From Aradus depressus (taxonomy: Eukaryota > Arthropoda > Insecta > Hemiptera > Aradidae): a stretch of DNA of 64,000 bases. The stretch is from NCBI GenBank assembly GCA_963662175.1, contig OY759224.1, forward strand, positions 9,908,550-9,972,549. Direction: 5' to 3'. A model generated the notes under the pieces. The model saw only the letters and a list, made by a program, of their open reading frames with translations. It was not told where the DNA came from and made no database searches. Positions 42,700-53,118 of the stretch are shown here, piece by piece. The position numbers and the translations under genes were made by a program. The stretch's first letter is position 1. Every line of letters starts with the position of its first letter.

Positions 42700-43395
42700 A
42701 CCAGAAGATTATGATTATTTTGATTTGAATTTTAAAGGTCAAAGATATAGGTTAGGTTAGGTTTTGTGACTCATGCCCGGGCTTTAACTACGATATCGCC
42801 TACTACCAGAGCGCTCTTTCGTCACTCTGGTGGACATGAACCCGACTCTACTGTGGGGGTCCTAAATTTTGCCCACCCTAAATTTTTATTCACCTATGGT
42901 GAGGGGTTTTTAACGAGTAGGTACCTGACATCGTACAGGCTCGGGACCATCGCTTAACGTCCCATCCGAAAGGACAGCGTGCTTAAGTTTATTTTACCTC
43001 CAAGATAAAATAAACTAAGGGCCTCGGTCGGATTAGGAAACCACGATTTTGAGCTCAGAAGGCAAGCACGCATACCACTGAGCTACCGGCGCCCTCATCA
43101 AAGATATATATATTTATATTGATAAAATCCTTTCTTGTTCGTAAATAAAATTTAGTATGTACTTAGGCGAAGGTATAATTTGATTTTTAAACAAGTTGTA
43201 ATTGTATTTTGTTGTTCTATAGTTGAACGCTAAATGATAGATGTACTTAATTTCTCCTTTATATGTTAATTATGATGACTACACTCTGACGGTCTTCTGA
43301 CCAAGAGGTCGTCTTTAGTATAAGATTTTTGATTTTCGAATTATTTGTATATGTGTATTTTATTTATAAATAAATAAAGACATAATAATAAAATT
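42700..43395 (+). repeat. REP3 copy 2 (occupied by SINE-A)
   Basis: Complement of 19604-19935: GATTATTTTGATTTGAATTT, AAAGGTCAAAGATATA, then after the SINE TTATATTGATAAAATCCTTT, GACCAAGAGGTCGTC, ending TAAATAAATAAAGACATAAT. Confidence 0.8.
42750..43097 (-). mobile_element. SINE-A, full length, with empty-site paralogue
   Basis: Plus-strand tail GGTTAGGTTAGGTTTTGTGA, head CTGAGCTACCGGCGCCC at the right. TCAAAGATATA is duplicated at 42739-42749 and 43098-43108. Confidence 0.95.
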
Positions 43396-43849
43396 GTAAT
43401 TCTAACCCAAATGATCCATTGATGTTGAAAGGAGAGCAAATAGTAATTGATTGACGACTTTTTTTTCGGTATCCAGTGAATTTGTTTGCAAGAGATCATT
43501 ACGCCACAAAGAAAAACTTCATTCAGACAGACATTTTAAAATGAAATACTGAATCTCTTCTAGCAGAAGATTTTTGAAAATAATTTCTGATTTTATCATT
43601 CTCAACGAGCTGCGGCAGTTCTTTTCAAGGAGTCACGAACTTTCAGAGTCACTAATCAAGTTCAAAAATTCGATAGAGAATTACTGGTAATACGAAGCTT
43701 TGATTACAGAGAGCCTTTTTCAGCCGTCCATATAATTACAAAAATAAGAAGAAATGATTAAATAGTCGTTGGGGCATAATTAAAGTGTCCGAATATTCTT
43801 AGAGTTCAAAACGCAACTAGTTTATTGGGGTTTCAAGACATTTTTTGAA

Positions 43850-44013
43850 AAAAACAAAAACAAAGAAAAAACGTAAATCACCGGAAATGTCAATAAATCA
43901 ATTATTATTAATCAATTAAGTTGTCGCTCTCCTTCTAAACCTGACCACAAAAACTTCATAATAAATTTCATGTTGATATATTCCTTACATCGGCAGTTAT
44001 TAAGAGACAATTT
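43850..44013 (+). repeat. REP140 fragment, left of the hAT-like insertion
   Basis: GTAAATCACCGGAAATGTC, TAAGTTGTCGCTCTCC, TTTCATGTTGATATATTCC, ATCGGCAGTTATTAAG; it continues after 45653 with TTCTATCGGGTGTTATCGTA. Confidence 0.65.
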
Positions 44014-44021
44014 TGTATCCA

Positions 44022-45645
44022 CACTCAAAAAAAAAAAAATAGTTGAATTTACATTTTTTAAACTATTTTTCAGATTTCAAAAAAATCAGAAAAATAGTAA
44101 AATTTGATAGTTGACTAAACTACGATTTGTTTATCAATACCAATATGTTAACTAATATTTCATAGTAAATTCATGTACTATTTATTAATAGTAGGATTTC
44201 TTCTATTTCATAGTATAGTGAAATATTTACTATTTTTGTGCAGTAATTATTACCATTTTTTAACTGTTAAATCGTAGTAAATGTTACTAATTGTTAAATT
44301 TAATTCTTTTATTTTAATTAGTAGTATTATTTACTTTATACTCTTTTTTTTTTTTTTCTTAGTTTTTATATAACGTCGCATCGACTGCAGGGTCATAGCG
44401 ACGACTATTGCTTCTATATGTCTTCGTAGAATTTTGTGTCTTGAAGGAACTGGATGAGTCCGTTGTATTCGTCGGTGGGTGTTTGAAGTAGTTTTTTCAT
44501 GTCAATCGGTAGTTTGTATTTGTTTCTTAATGCGGTATAGTTTGTGCAGTTAGTCAGTATATGTTGTACTGTGAGCTCTGTGTAGTCTTGGGTGCAGGAG
44601 CATGTCGGGTGTTCAAGTCCAAGAAGTAAGTAGGAATGTGTCAGTTTCGTATGTCCAAGTCTTAGTCTTGTGATGACTACCGTGTCTCGTCTCTTCATGG
44701 TGCTTGGAGGTTTCCATGGCTTGTTTTCGTCTTTTATTTTTCGGAGTTAGTTGTCTTCCCTCTGGGTCCATTGATTGTTCCAGTGTTGTTCAATTTTTTT
44801 TTTGTCTTTTGCAGCAATGTCTGCTTTTTTGTTCCCAGAAATGCCAACATGGGACGGGATCCAAATTAGTTTTAATTTTTTTTAACTTTATACTCTTGTT
44901 ATTGATTACTACACAATATTTGTAAATATAAGTAAACTTAACTAATATTCCAGGAAAAATTAATAACTAGAATGAATTTATTGAAAAAATGAACATATTA
45001 AGTAGTATTGAAAGAATTTAAAAAAATTTTATAAGCAAAATGACAATGAATTATAATAATTTTATAATATAATAAAATTATTATATAAGGCGGTAAAAAG
45101 TGGGGATTTTTTAAATAAACAACAAGCAGGAATTAATTTTCGATCAAAATTATTTGTTAAATTTATATTTCTTTCTGAACATTATTTCTAAAAATTTATT
45201 TACAAATAGCTATTTACAACTGCATACAAATAAATACAACAAGCAAATTTGCTAACAGAGAGATAATGGCAATGTCAAAATGTCATGAGGGGAGAAATCA
45301 CCCAATGGTGAAACTCCATAGTCCTGTTTTTCTCTCGTTTATAGCTAATTCTGAACATTAAAAAAAAAAAAAAAAATCATCAAAATCTTGATCTCTACTA
45401 ACTTTTATAAGAGGTGTTCTTGTGACTACGTTTAAATAGTTCGAGATATCACTAAGAACGTCAGTAATATGTACTATTTCTTATTTTACTGATGTCCATA
45501 GTAGCCAACTATTCTTAAGTATTTCAACAAACTATTTTTTTTTTCATTGTACAGTAAATTTTACTAAAAATAATAGTTGTAGCAACTATTTCAGTTTTTA
45601 CTGACGAATATAGTTGTAGTTACCACTCACTTTTTTCTCAGTGCA
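44022..45645. mobile_element. hAT-like non-autonomous element carrying a LINE fragment
   Basis: Direct repeat TGTATCCA at 44014-44021 and 45646-45653 (8 bp, the hAT length). The ends CACTCAAAAAAAAAAAATAG and (complement) TGCACTGAGAAAAAAGT are imperfect inverted repeats. Subterminal zones repeat ACTATTTTT/TAGTAAA motifs. The interior holds a LINE piece (44410-44880) that must have been acquired or inserted later. No hAT transposase. Confidence 0.75.
44410..44880 (-). pseudogene. LINE RNase H / C-terminal fragment (family L-B)
   Basis: Minus strand: IWIPSHVGISGNKKADIAAK, the final RNase H motif, then after a stop MKRRDTVVITRLRLGHTKLT, HSYLL, CSCTQDYTELTVQHILTNC, i.e. the R.R.GHT.LTH....P.C.C....T..HIL..C tail domain of I/Jockey LINEs. 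Ends KFYEDI and a stop at 44414. Confidence 0.85.
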
Positions 45646-45785
45646 TGTATCCATTCTATCGGGTGTTATCGTATTCACAGAAATAGTCCAAAATGTCTTC
45701 CGGGTTGGAGAATATTTTACAATTAGTGCTAAAATTGGAAAATATAATCACCCAGTGGTGATACTTCCTATTCACTGATTTGCAC

Positions 45786-46001
45786 ACATTTATAACTCAC
45801 TGCCACTGCTACTAGTAAGGAGGAGGTCTCTAGGACATTGGCGCTTAAGGCTTTCTTAAGGAAATGTGACAGAATAGAGGGAACAACTGAGGAAATGCTA
45901 AGGTTAGTATAGAGAATAAGGAGCATTGGCTATTTTATGAAGGATTTCGGTTTGAATTTATCAGTTCCAGAGTTCAAGTCCATAAGGATCATCTTTTAAA
46001 G
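45786..46001 (+). pseudogene. Unassigned coding-like remnant
   Basis: One frame reads ATSKEEVSRTLALKAFLRKC, DRIEGTTEEMLRLV, stop, RIRSIGYFMKDFGLNLSVPE, FKSIRIIF, stop. Composition is protein-like; just upstream another frame gives YNSLPLLLVRR as in the C-termini of some LINEs. A decayed LINE C-terminus is the best guess. Confidence 0.3.
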
Positions 46002-46308
46002 AAGTAAAAAAATAACATAATTACAAACTGAAACAGATAAATTCCAACTAAGATACATACACTTAAAGGTTACCAAGAACTTGAGTGCTACATAAACGTG
46101 AATTGAACAAAGCGAAGAGTAGGACGTGAATTATTAATCAAGTTTCTATTCACATTGAGACCACCATGAAGCAGACATTGTGAATTAGTCATTTGATTAA
46201 TGTGGTCAACCTGTTTAAATGTTTCACTGATTAACGATGAACTTTTGATTAATATTGAGAATTGCATTGTTCTTAATTCACCCTTTTCTGAAACTATTTC
46301 AATAATAT

Positions 46309-46503
46309 GTTAGTTATTATGATTAACTTTAACTAAAAACTAACGCCTACTACCAGAGCGCTCTTTTGTCACTCTGGTGGACATGAGGCCGACTCTATTA
46401 TGGGAGTACTAAATATTGCCTATCCTACAATTTTATTAATTTAAGGGTCTTTAACAAGTACCTGAGATCGTACAGGCTTGGGACCATCGCTTAACGTCCC
46501 ATC
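46309..46503 (-). mobile_element. SINE-A tail/body fragment
   Basis: GTTAGTTATTATGATTAAC, CTACTACCAGAGCGCTC, to CGCTTAACGTCCCATC. Confidence 0.8.
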
Positions 46504-46651
46504 AGTACCTTTTTTTCTTTCTTATTGCAACATTCATCAGTGAAGAACTTTTTTGAAATAAGAAACTTACTTACACAAAAATTTGAAGTTTTTTATAAAT
46601 TAAAAAAAAAATCTTTTGTAACCTAAAAACAAATAAATAGATGGAACTATA

Positions 46652-47294
46652 CAGGGTGGCCCAGATAAGCGGGCCACAAGTGAAATAACTCCTAAATGGT
46701 TAGAGATATCAAAATTGTACATAGGACAAAAGTTGTAGCACTCACCGAGAGCTATAGTATGGCGTCCTCGAAAAGACAAAAATGACCCTTTTAATGGCTT
46801 AAACAGCCCTTCGAAGGGCGGGGTTCCCTTTTGACCCTTAAGTTTCATTACATTTTATTAAAGTACTAAAGAAACAAGGAAGAACTGTGCAAACAGATTT
46901 TTGATACGTCAAGTAGTTCTCGGAACAAAAACGTTTAAAGTTGCACATTTTCCTTATTCTGAAGTTAGTTGGAATTTAATAACTTCAGAATAAGAAAAGG
47001 TGAAACTTTAAACGTTATTTTTCCGAGAACTACTTGACGTATCAAAAATCTGTTTGCACAGTTCTTCCTTGTTTCTTTAGTACTTTAATAAAATGTAATG
47101 AAACTTAAGGGTCAAAAGGGAATCCCGCCCTTCGAAGGACTGTTTTGGCCATTAAAAAGATCATTTATGTATTTTCAAGGACGCCGTATTATAGCTCCCG
47201 GCAAGTGATACAACTTTAGTCCTATGCACAATTTTGATATCTCTAACCGTTTAGGAGTTATTTCACTTGTGGCCCGCTTATCTGGGCCACCCTG
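46652..47294. mobile_element. Foldback transposable element, copy 2
   Basis: Begins CAGGGTGGCCCAGATAAGCG, ends CGCTTATCTGGGCCACCCTG, TATA on both sides. The arms of about 300 bp pair nearly throughout. Closely related to the 22149 copy, with scattered differences such as GAACTGTGCAAAC for GAACGGTGCAAAC. Confidence 0.9.
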
Positions 47295-47299
47295 TATAA

Positions 47300-47741
47300 G
47301 TGTGTCAAAAGGTAAAAATCGGTTAACATAAAAACTCTAATAACTACCCATAGCATGAATGTATCAAATGTATATGGGTGACCAAAACTCCATAAGAACA
47401 CCTTTCGATTTTCGGCCAAATTGACCAAAGGGAAGAGAGGTTCTATGGAAGAAGCCTAACTCAAAAACTCTTATAACTGGCGTATCGATACAAAATTTCA
47501 CATGTGAATTTAAAAAATCGTAAAGACGACACTTATTAATTTTCTGCAAAATCTGCACAAGGGATGGGGCGAACAGAGGGAGGGCTTAACTCAAAAATCC
47601 TAATAACTGCCGATGGAATGAAATTATCGTCATAAAATTTAGTATCCTGTGTAAGTCAACTATTGAATATTAGCGCAAATAGTCGACTGGTTTTGGAGAG
47701 GAAGAGTAAAGTTAATTGATTAATTCGTTCTGGGGAAGTAC
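47300..47741 (-). repeat. REP140 copy, left of solo LTR
   Basis: Complement of the 33865 copy: TTCGGCCAAATTGACC, GCGTATCGATACAAAATTTC, AAGACGACACTTATTAATTT, AAATAGTCGACTGGTTTTGG, TTCTGGGGAAGTAC. It resumes at 48617 with GTACATTGCTGGTGATTCAA. Confidence 0.8.
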
Positions 47742-48616
47742 TGTGATAATAACAATTATGTGAAATATAATAAATCAAAAAATATAAGTAAAATTAATTA
47801 TAATGAAATAATAATAATTAAATAAACAATAAATTACCACATTTCCTGTAAACATTTTACAACTGGTGTTTTTTTTACTGAATCTTGATTTCTACAGTAA
47901 TTTTCGAAAAGGGTCCTAAAATATATCAAAAGTTCAAGACGTGCAATTTTTAAGAAAGTGCACGTATATTTAAAAAAATTTCAATTAACAAACTTTTCAT
48001 TTGGATTTCTAAAGAGATTCCATATGTTTTCTAAATTGTGCAAAAATATTTAAAGGGTTTCAAATGATCTTACTTGGCCAACAGGGAAAATGAATAGAAT
48101 AGAATTTACGAGTACAAATAATAGAGTTTATTTTCTTACATCTACATTATAAAATTAAAAACTAAACATTGAAACAAAAATAAAAAAAAATTCGTACAAA
48201 CTAAATTCTAAAAACTATTTCAATCTTTTTTTCTGTTTTATATTTTGGCCATTCTTCAAATTTAAGATATATATTTTTTAGCATATATATTTTGTAATTA
48301 TAAATAAATAACAGTACCTTCTTTGCGCATCAATTTTATTGTCAATTCACTCCAACTTAGTTCATCAGACCTTAAGCCTAAACACAACTCTCCATCTTCA
48401 CTCAGACCGTCACATCTCCACCCAGACCTCGACTCGTCTCTACAAACACTAAAAACAGCTGATGGTCGTGATTTGTTTTTTTACTCATTTGTTTTAAAAG
48501 AAAATGCATTCATATTTTTTATTTACTAATTCAGTTGCTTTTTATAGAAAAATAAATATAATTAATTTTTTTTATATTAGTAATTTAAATGTGTGTATTT
48601 TTTTTTATACATCACA
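47742..48616 (+). mobile_element. Solo LTR (LTR-X) with GTAC target duplication
   Basis: TGTGATAATAAC...ATACATCACA: TG/CA ends inside 6-bp inverted repeats TGTGAT/ATCACA. The 4-bp GTAC repeat (47738-47741 and 48617-48620) joins to restore a continuous REP140 sequence. 875 bp with no internal coding region, so a recombined LTR of a Gypsy- or BEL-like retrotransposon. Confidence 0.85.
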
Positions 48617-48717
48617 GTACATTGCTGGTGATTCAACTAGGACTATTTTTATATATTTCTTTTATTATACTATTCACCAAGTCTACTTTCGTTGCAGCTA
48701 ATTAAACATATTGTAAG

Positions 48718-48950
48718 TGTATAGTAGAAGAGATCCGGACGCTGAGCCCTGTGACAGATGGAGTTAGTAACTTGAGACTGTTCAAACTAAGCGACTCTGT
48801 GTCTAAGTTAAATGTCGATTTCAACCTTAAATTAATTGATGTGGAGAGTTTGTGATCGATTTCAGGGACCAACTTGGATAGCAACCTTCTGTCTGAGGGT
48901 TTCCCCTACAGAGTTTAACTATCCACACAGAGCGAGAAACTATTGGAACA
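48718..48950 (+). pseudogene. Coding-like remnant, possibly takeout/JHBP-type
   Basis: One frame: IVEEIRTLSPVTDGVSNLRL, FKLSDSVSKLNVDFNLKLID, VESL, stop, SISGTNLDSNLLSEGFPYRV, stop. The pattern (G.SN....L, alternating hydrophobics, then G..L....EG.....) recalls the JHBP/takeout fold, but identity is weak and two stops break the frame. Flanks are repeats. Function cannot be assigned. Confidence 0.25.
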
Positions 48951-49007
48951 TAGCTAGTGGGAAATGATGTATATATAATACAAACATAAATGAATAAAAT
49001 AATAATA

Positions 49008-49253
49008 GTTAGTTATTATGACTCATGCCCGGGCTTTAATTATGAGGTCATATCGCCTAGTGCCAGAGCGCTGTTTCGTCACTCTGGTGGACCTGAGTCC
49101 GTCTCAACTATGAGAGTCCTAAATTTTGCCTACTTTAAATTTTTATTCACCTAGGGTAGAGGTCTCTAACGAGTACCTGACACCGTACAGGCTCAGGAAC
49201 ATCGCTTAACGTCTCATCCGAAGGAGGGCGTGCATAAGTTTATTTTACCTCCC
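49008..49253 (-). mobile_element. SINE-A copy, 5'-truncated
   Basis: Tail GTTAGTTATTATGACTCATG, broken at TTTATTTTACCTCCC. Confidence 0.87.
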
Positions 49254-49479
49254 ATGTGAATAATGTGACTAAACTATCTGTTTTATAGTTCCATAGTATT
49301 AGTAAGATTTCTTTGTATATAAATTGTTCCTAAAATTGAACCTTTTTACGTTATTCTTTTCTTCATGTAATATTTTTATGTTATTAAAATCTAAAATTGT
49401 GTTTGGTGAGTTTATGATGGTCTAATAATGCGATGAAATTTTTATTTGTTTTATTATTACAATTTTGTTTATGTTAAGC

Positions 49480-50140
49480 TGAACGGTGGGAAGACGGAGG
49501 CGAAGGTGTTTGCTTTACGCCGCTTCTCGATAGAACACCTCAGAAGGCTGCAAATCGACCAACTCCCAATTCCATGGAATCCTAAAGACCGGGGTGTGCG
49601 CTATCTTGGAGTGCACCTTGACACAAGACTAACATGGCGCCTACATATCAACATAAAACTCCAACAAGCACACACACGACTCAGGCTCATCTACCCACTC
49701 ATAAACAGAAATACACCACTCAGACACACATGCACATCCTTACTTTACAAAACACTAATACTTCCACTCTTAACCTACGCTTGCCCCATATGGTTCTGCA
49801 CTAGCCACACTAACATAACACGATTACAAACATTCCAAAACAAAGTCCTCCGGATAGCGGTGAACGCACCCTGGTTTATCAGGAACACCCAAATCCATCG
49901 GGAACTGGGAGTTGCTCCTTTTGCAGCCCACATTGAGAAACTCACCCGAAGCTTCCATCAAGGTCTGCCAGCCTGCTCTGGTGCGGTTCACTGCAGTCTC
50001 GGCCAGCCTGTAGCTCGCAGGCTGCAACCAAGACTGTACCAAGACTTTTTGTTTTAATTATAATTTTCTTGTTTATTTGCCCATTTTGTGTAAAGTACAT
50101 ATTTAGTACTAGTCCAAATAAAATGTTTTCTTCTTCTTCT
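49480..50140 (+). pseudogene. Jockey-like LINE 3' part (RT thumb and C-terminus)
   Basis: Open for about 190 codons: LNGGKTEAKVFALRR, VRYLGVHLDTRLTWRLHI, LLYKTLILPLLTYACPIWF, LQTFQNKVLRIAVNAPWFIR, IHRELGVAPF, then a stop after YQDFLF. YLGV.LD..LTW..H and QNK.LR...NAPW(F/Y).RN are Jockey-clade signatures. The 3' UTR is short, with AATAAAA and a (TTC)n end at 50116-50140. 5'-truncated within the RT domain, so inactive. Confidence 0.9.
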
Positions 50141-50829
50141 TCTGTTTATGTTGTTTTATTCATTTGTTTAGTTTGAACTATACATTTATTATTACATGTA
50201 TTACAGTTTCTTTGATGGGAACCTTATCTTTCATATTTGTATATACATGTATATTTTATTTTGTTTATGGATTTTATACCAAATTTTATTTCGTGCAAAT
50301 CGTGTTCTATAAAGGTTTTTTTGACTAATTGTGTTAGGCCATTTATTTGTGTTTAAGATTTATATAATTAAAATGGATGTCATCTTTAGGTTGTACGTTT
50401 TCTGTCATATTTGTTTTATTTTCATTTGTTTCTTTATTTTCTTTTTCCAGTGTTTGTATTATGTTATCATTATTTTTGTTGGATGTAATGTATTTTGTAA
50501 TTTAATTGGATGGAATGTTTTCTTGTTTGATTTTAGAGGATATAATTTTTATATTTAATGGTTGTTTTTGTGGGACATTTTTCGTTTTAATTTTTAATGT
50601 TGGTATAGAAGGCTTGTTTGCGGTTGTTTCATTATTATCTTGGTACTGTTTCTCTAGTTTATTATAGTTATTATACTAAAGTTTCTTTTATTATTTTTAG
50701 GAGATAAAAATTTTCTAATAGAATTTTAAATATCTGCGTTCTAATGTTATTTATATAGTTCATATTGTTTTTTTAACGTTTTCACATAGGATCTGAGAAA
50801 ACGAACTAAATATATATATATTGTGGGCT
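50141..50829. other. T-rich stretch, nothing identified
   Basis: Strong T/G bias on the plus strand yields Phe/Ile/Cys-rich open frames (for example 50331-50558) that are compositional. No repeat recognised. Confidence 0.4.
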
Positions 50830-51450
50830 GGTGTTTTACACCTAGGGACCTAAGCATCTAGTGCTCTTATCCCTTCCTTGGAAGCGCTGGGCTTCCCCAT
50901 TATTTTCTTACCTTTTGTACTTGGTACCTAAACCAAGTCTTTCATGAAGTACTCAGTCCCTTAACGAACCTGAGAATGCTACCGTGGTTCAATCTTCTAA
51001 AATCCTCCTCTGTGATTACATCTTTACCAATGTTGTGGAATCTCGTTCGCGCGTATCCCGAGCATATACCCAGGAAGTGTGCCGCTGTCTCGTCTTCTTC
51101 GCCACATCTATCGCAGGTAGGGCTATCCTTGGCTCTTACGGTGTCTATTGAACGGACCATGTCCTGTGAGAACTCTAGTCAGTTGCCTAAGCTCGTTCCT
51201 TTTGACGTTCAGGATCTCATCCTTCAACTGCCCTCCCAGGAACATCTTCGACTGTCTGCATGAGGTCTTTTCTCTCCATGATTGCTCAAAAAAAGTTTTA
51301 GTCTACTTTTTAATCCGGGTTCTGTATGCCTCCCGAGATATTCCTAATACTCTGGTCCCATAAAGGGCTTACTTGAACCTTCCTTGGCTAGTCGGTCTGC
51401 CTCCTCGTTTCCCTGGATCCCCGAGTGTCCGGGAACCCAGTAGACTCGAA
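50830..51450 (-). pseudogene. LINE L-A fragment, RNase H and C-terminal domain
   Basis: From right to left on the minus strand: RVYWVPGHSGIQGNEEADRL, AKEGSSKPFMGPEY, stop; then after broken frames MVRSIDTVRAKDSPTCDRCG, EEDETAAHFLGICSGYARTR and FHNIGKDVI. The CxxC...ETxxHxLxxC pattern is the C-terminal zinc-knuckle of I-clade LINEs. Ends in CTTCCAAGGAAGGG and TAGGTCCCTAGGTG, shared with 8440 and 34850. Confidence 0.85.
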
Positions 51451-51879
51451 ACATGAATTAACTGATGAAGATCTGGATATAAGAATAAAAAATCAATCAA
51501 CTCCCCTCCAATTTTCTCTCTCCCACCTCCTCCTCGCTACCTCTCGCCTACTTCGTTACTCAAAAATGTTATTTATCTTTAAGTAATACTGTGACACGAA
51601 TACCTCATTTTCAGGTTGTTATTGGAGCATTTATTATTATTGTACATTTCCCAAATCCCGTCTCCATACACAGACAATGAAACCTCTGAAATATTTATTT
51701 CTCTACGAGTCTGATGTCTAAGGAATGAAATATAGAACGTCTGAAAGGAGAATGAGACAAATCGTTTCCTTCCACAAAACATATTTCATTTCTATTATAT
51801 CGTATATTTCTCTTCAATTTGATATAGATTTAGGATAGAAGTGCTTCTGAAATATGTACTTGGGGGTTCAAATATTTTA

Positions 51880-51975
51880 GAGTTCATCCTTCTCAGTCTA
51901 AATTCTATTTCTCCAACATGAATTGATCAATTAAGTTTTCTCTCTCCCTTTAAAACCAATAGACCATTGTGTGAT
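51880..51975 (+). repeat. REP140 fragment
   Basis: ATTGATCAATTAAGTTTTCT, CTCTCCCTTTAAAACCAATA and GACCATTG, cut by the LTR at 51976. Confidence 0.65.
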
Positions 51976-52528
51976 GTATAAAAATAATATACACATTAAA
52001 ATGATTAAATTATAAACATTATAAAATTAATTATATTTATTTTTATGTAAAAAGCAAATTTTTTTAAAAACAAATGAGTAAACAAAAAAAAAACACGGCC
52101 ATCAGCTGTTTTAATTAGTGTGTGGAGAGACAAGTGGAGGCCTGGGTTGAATGGAGATGGTCTGAGTAGATGGACAGTGGTGTTTAGGCTTAAAATGTAG
52201 TGAACTAAATTGAAGTGAATTGAGGGTGAAATTCATTCAAAAAGAAGGTACTGTTGTTTGTTTATATGTACAGGATATACGCCCAGAAATATATGTTTGT
52301 TTCAATGTTTAGTTTTTAATTTTAATAATGTAGATTTAAGAAAATAAACCCAAACTATTTGTTCTAGTAAATTCTGTTCTATTCATTTTCCCTGTTGGCC
52401 CAGTAAAATAATTTGAAAACCTTTGGATTAGAATTAATATTATTGAAAACAATTAAAAATGGCATCTCTCTAGAATCCAAATTTGTATTTGGAAAAAAAT
52501 TTCAATTAACAAACTTTTCATTTATGAA
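51976..52528 (-). mobile_element. LTR-X, reverse orientation, truncated
   Basis: Starts TGTGATGTATAAAAATAATA (complement of the LTR 3' end). Interior GCCATCAGCTGTTTT, AGGTACTGTTGTTTG and TTTTCCCTGTTGGCC mirror 47742-48616. Broken at REP5 copy 2. Confidence 0.8.
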
Positions 52529-52530
52529 TA

Positions 52531-53090
52531 TGCGATAACAACGGTTGAGGTCACAATGGATAGAGCATGTCTGTACGTGTTTGTTTTCCCTGTGACGTTA
52601 TCGGACTAGTGTGGGCGGATGTTTCTTGCGAATTAGCGTTGTGTAAAATTAGAAATTAGTGTAGCGTGATAACGCGTTTAGATAGGACGTTGGTTCGGGT
52701 GTCATTGTAAAGAGCTTGAGAAGCACTACTAGGACTCAAAGTGAAACAATAAAAATATTCGCCGAAATATATGTAAAAATTGCAAAAAAATTAAAGATGT
52801 CGTAAATATGCGCGGAATTATAGAAAACGCAATTCAGAGGAAAGTTCGCATCAAAAGGAATTTAAAAAACCTAAAAATTCTAGTGCCGAGTAAATGCAAG
52901 AGCTACGGCAGCATCGAAAAGAAAATGAAAAATTATTTTATCCCGACGTTTTCACGGAAAATCTACGGCGTGGACCTTGACTACGCCTTAATGTTTTTTT
53001 ACATTGGAATCAGGGGGTCGAAAAACTTGAAATTCCGTTTGAAATTGAATATCGAATTTTTGACGTATTGTCAATACTTCGTATAGCTGA
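52531..53090 (+). repeat. REP5 copy 2
   Basis: Same as 20576-21095 with small indels. The basic frame starts inside (MRGIIENAIQRKVRIKRNLK) but is shifted relative to copy 1, so the two copies do not share one intact frame. The 3' part runs into REP140 end sequence (GAAATTCCGTTTGAAATTG). Confidence 0.65.
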
Positions 53091-53118
53091 AAAAATGAAA
53101 AAACGAAGTATGTTTTAT

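Noticed and set aside
50331..50558. 75-codon Phe/Ile/Cys-rich membrane protein
   Set aside because: Arises from T-rich composition; no conserved features or start context.
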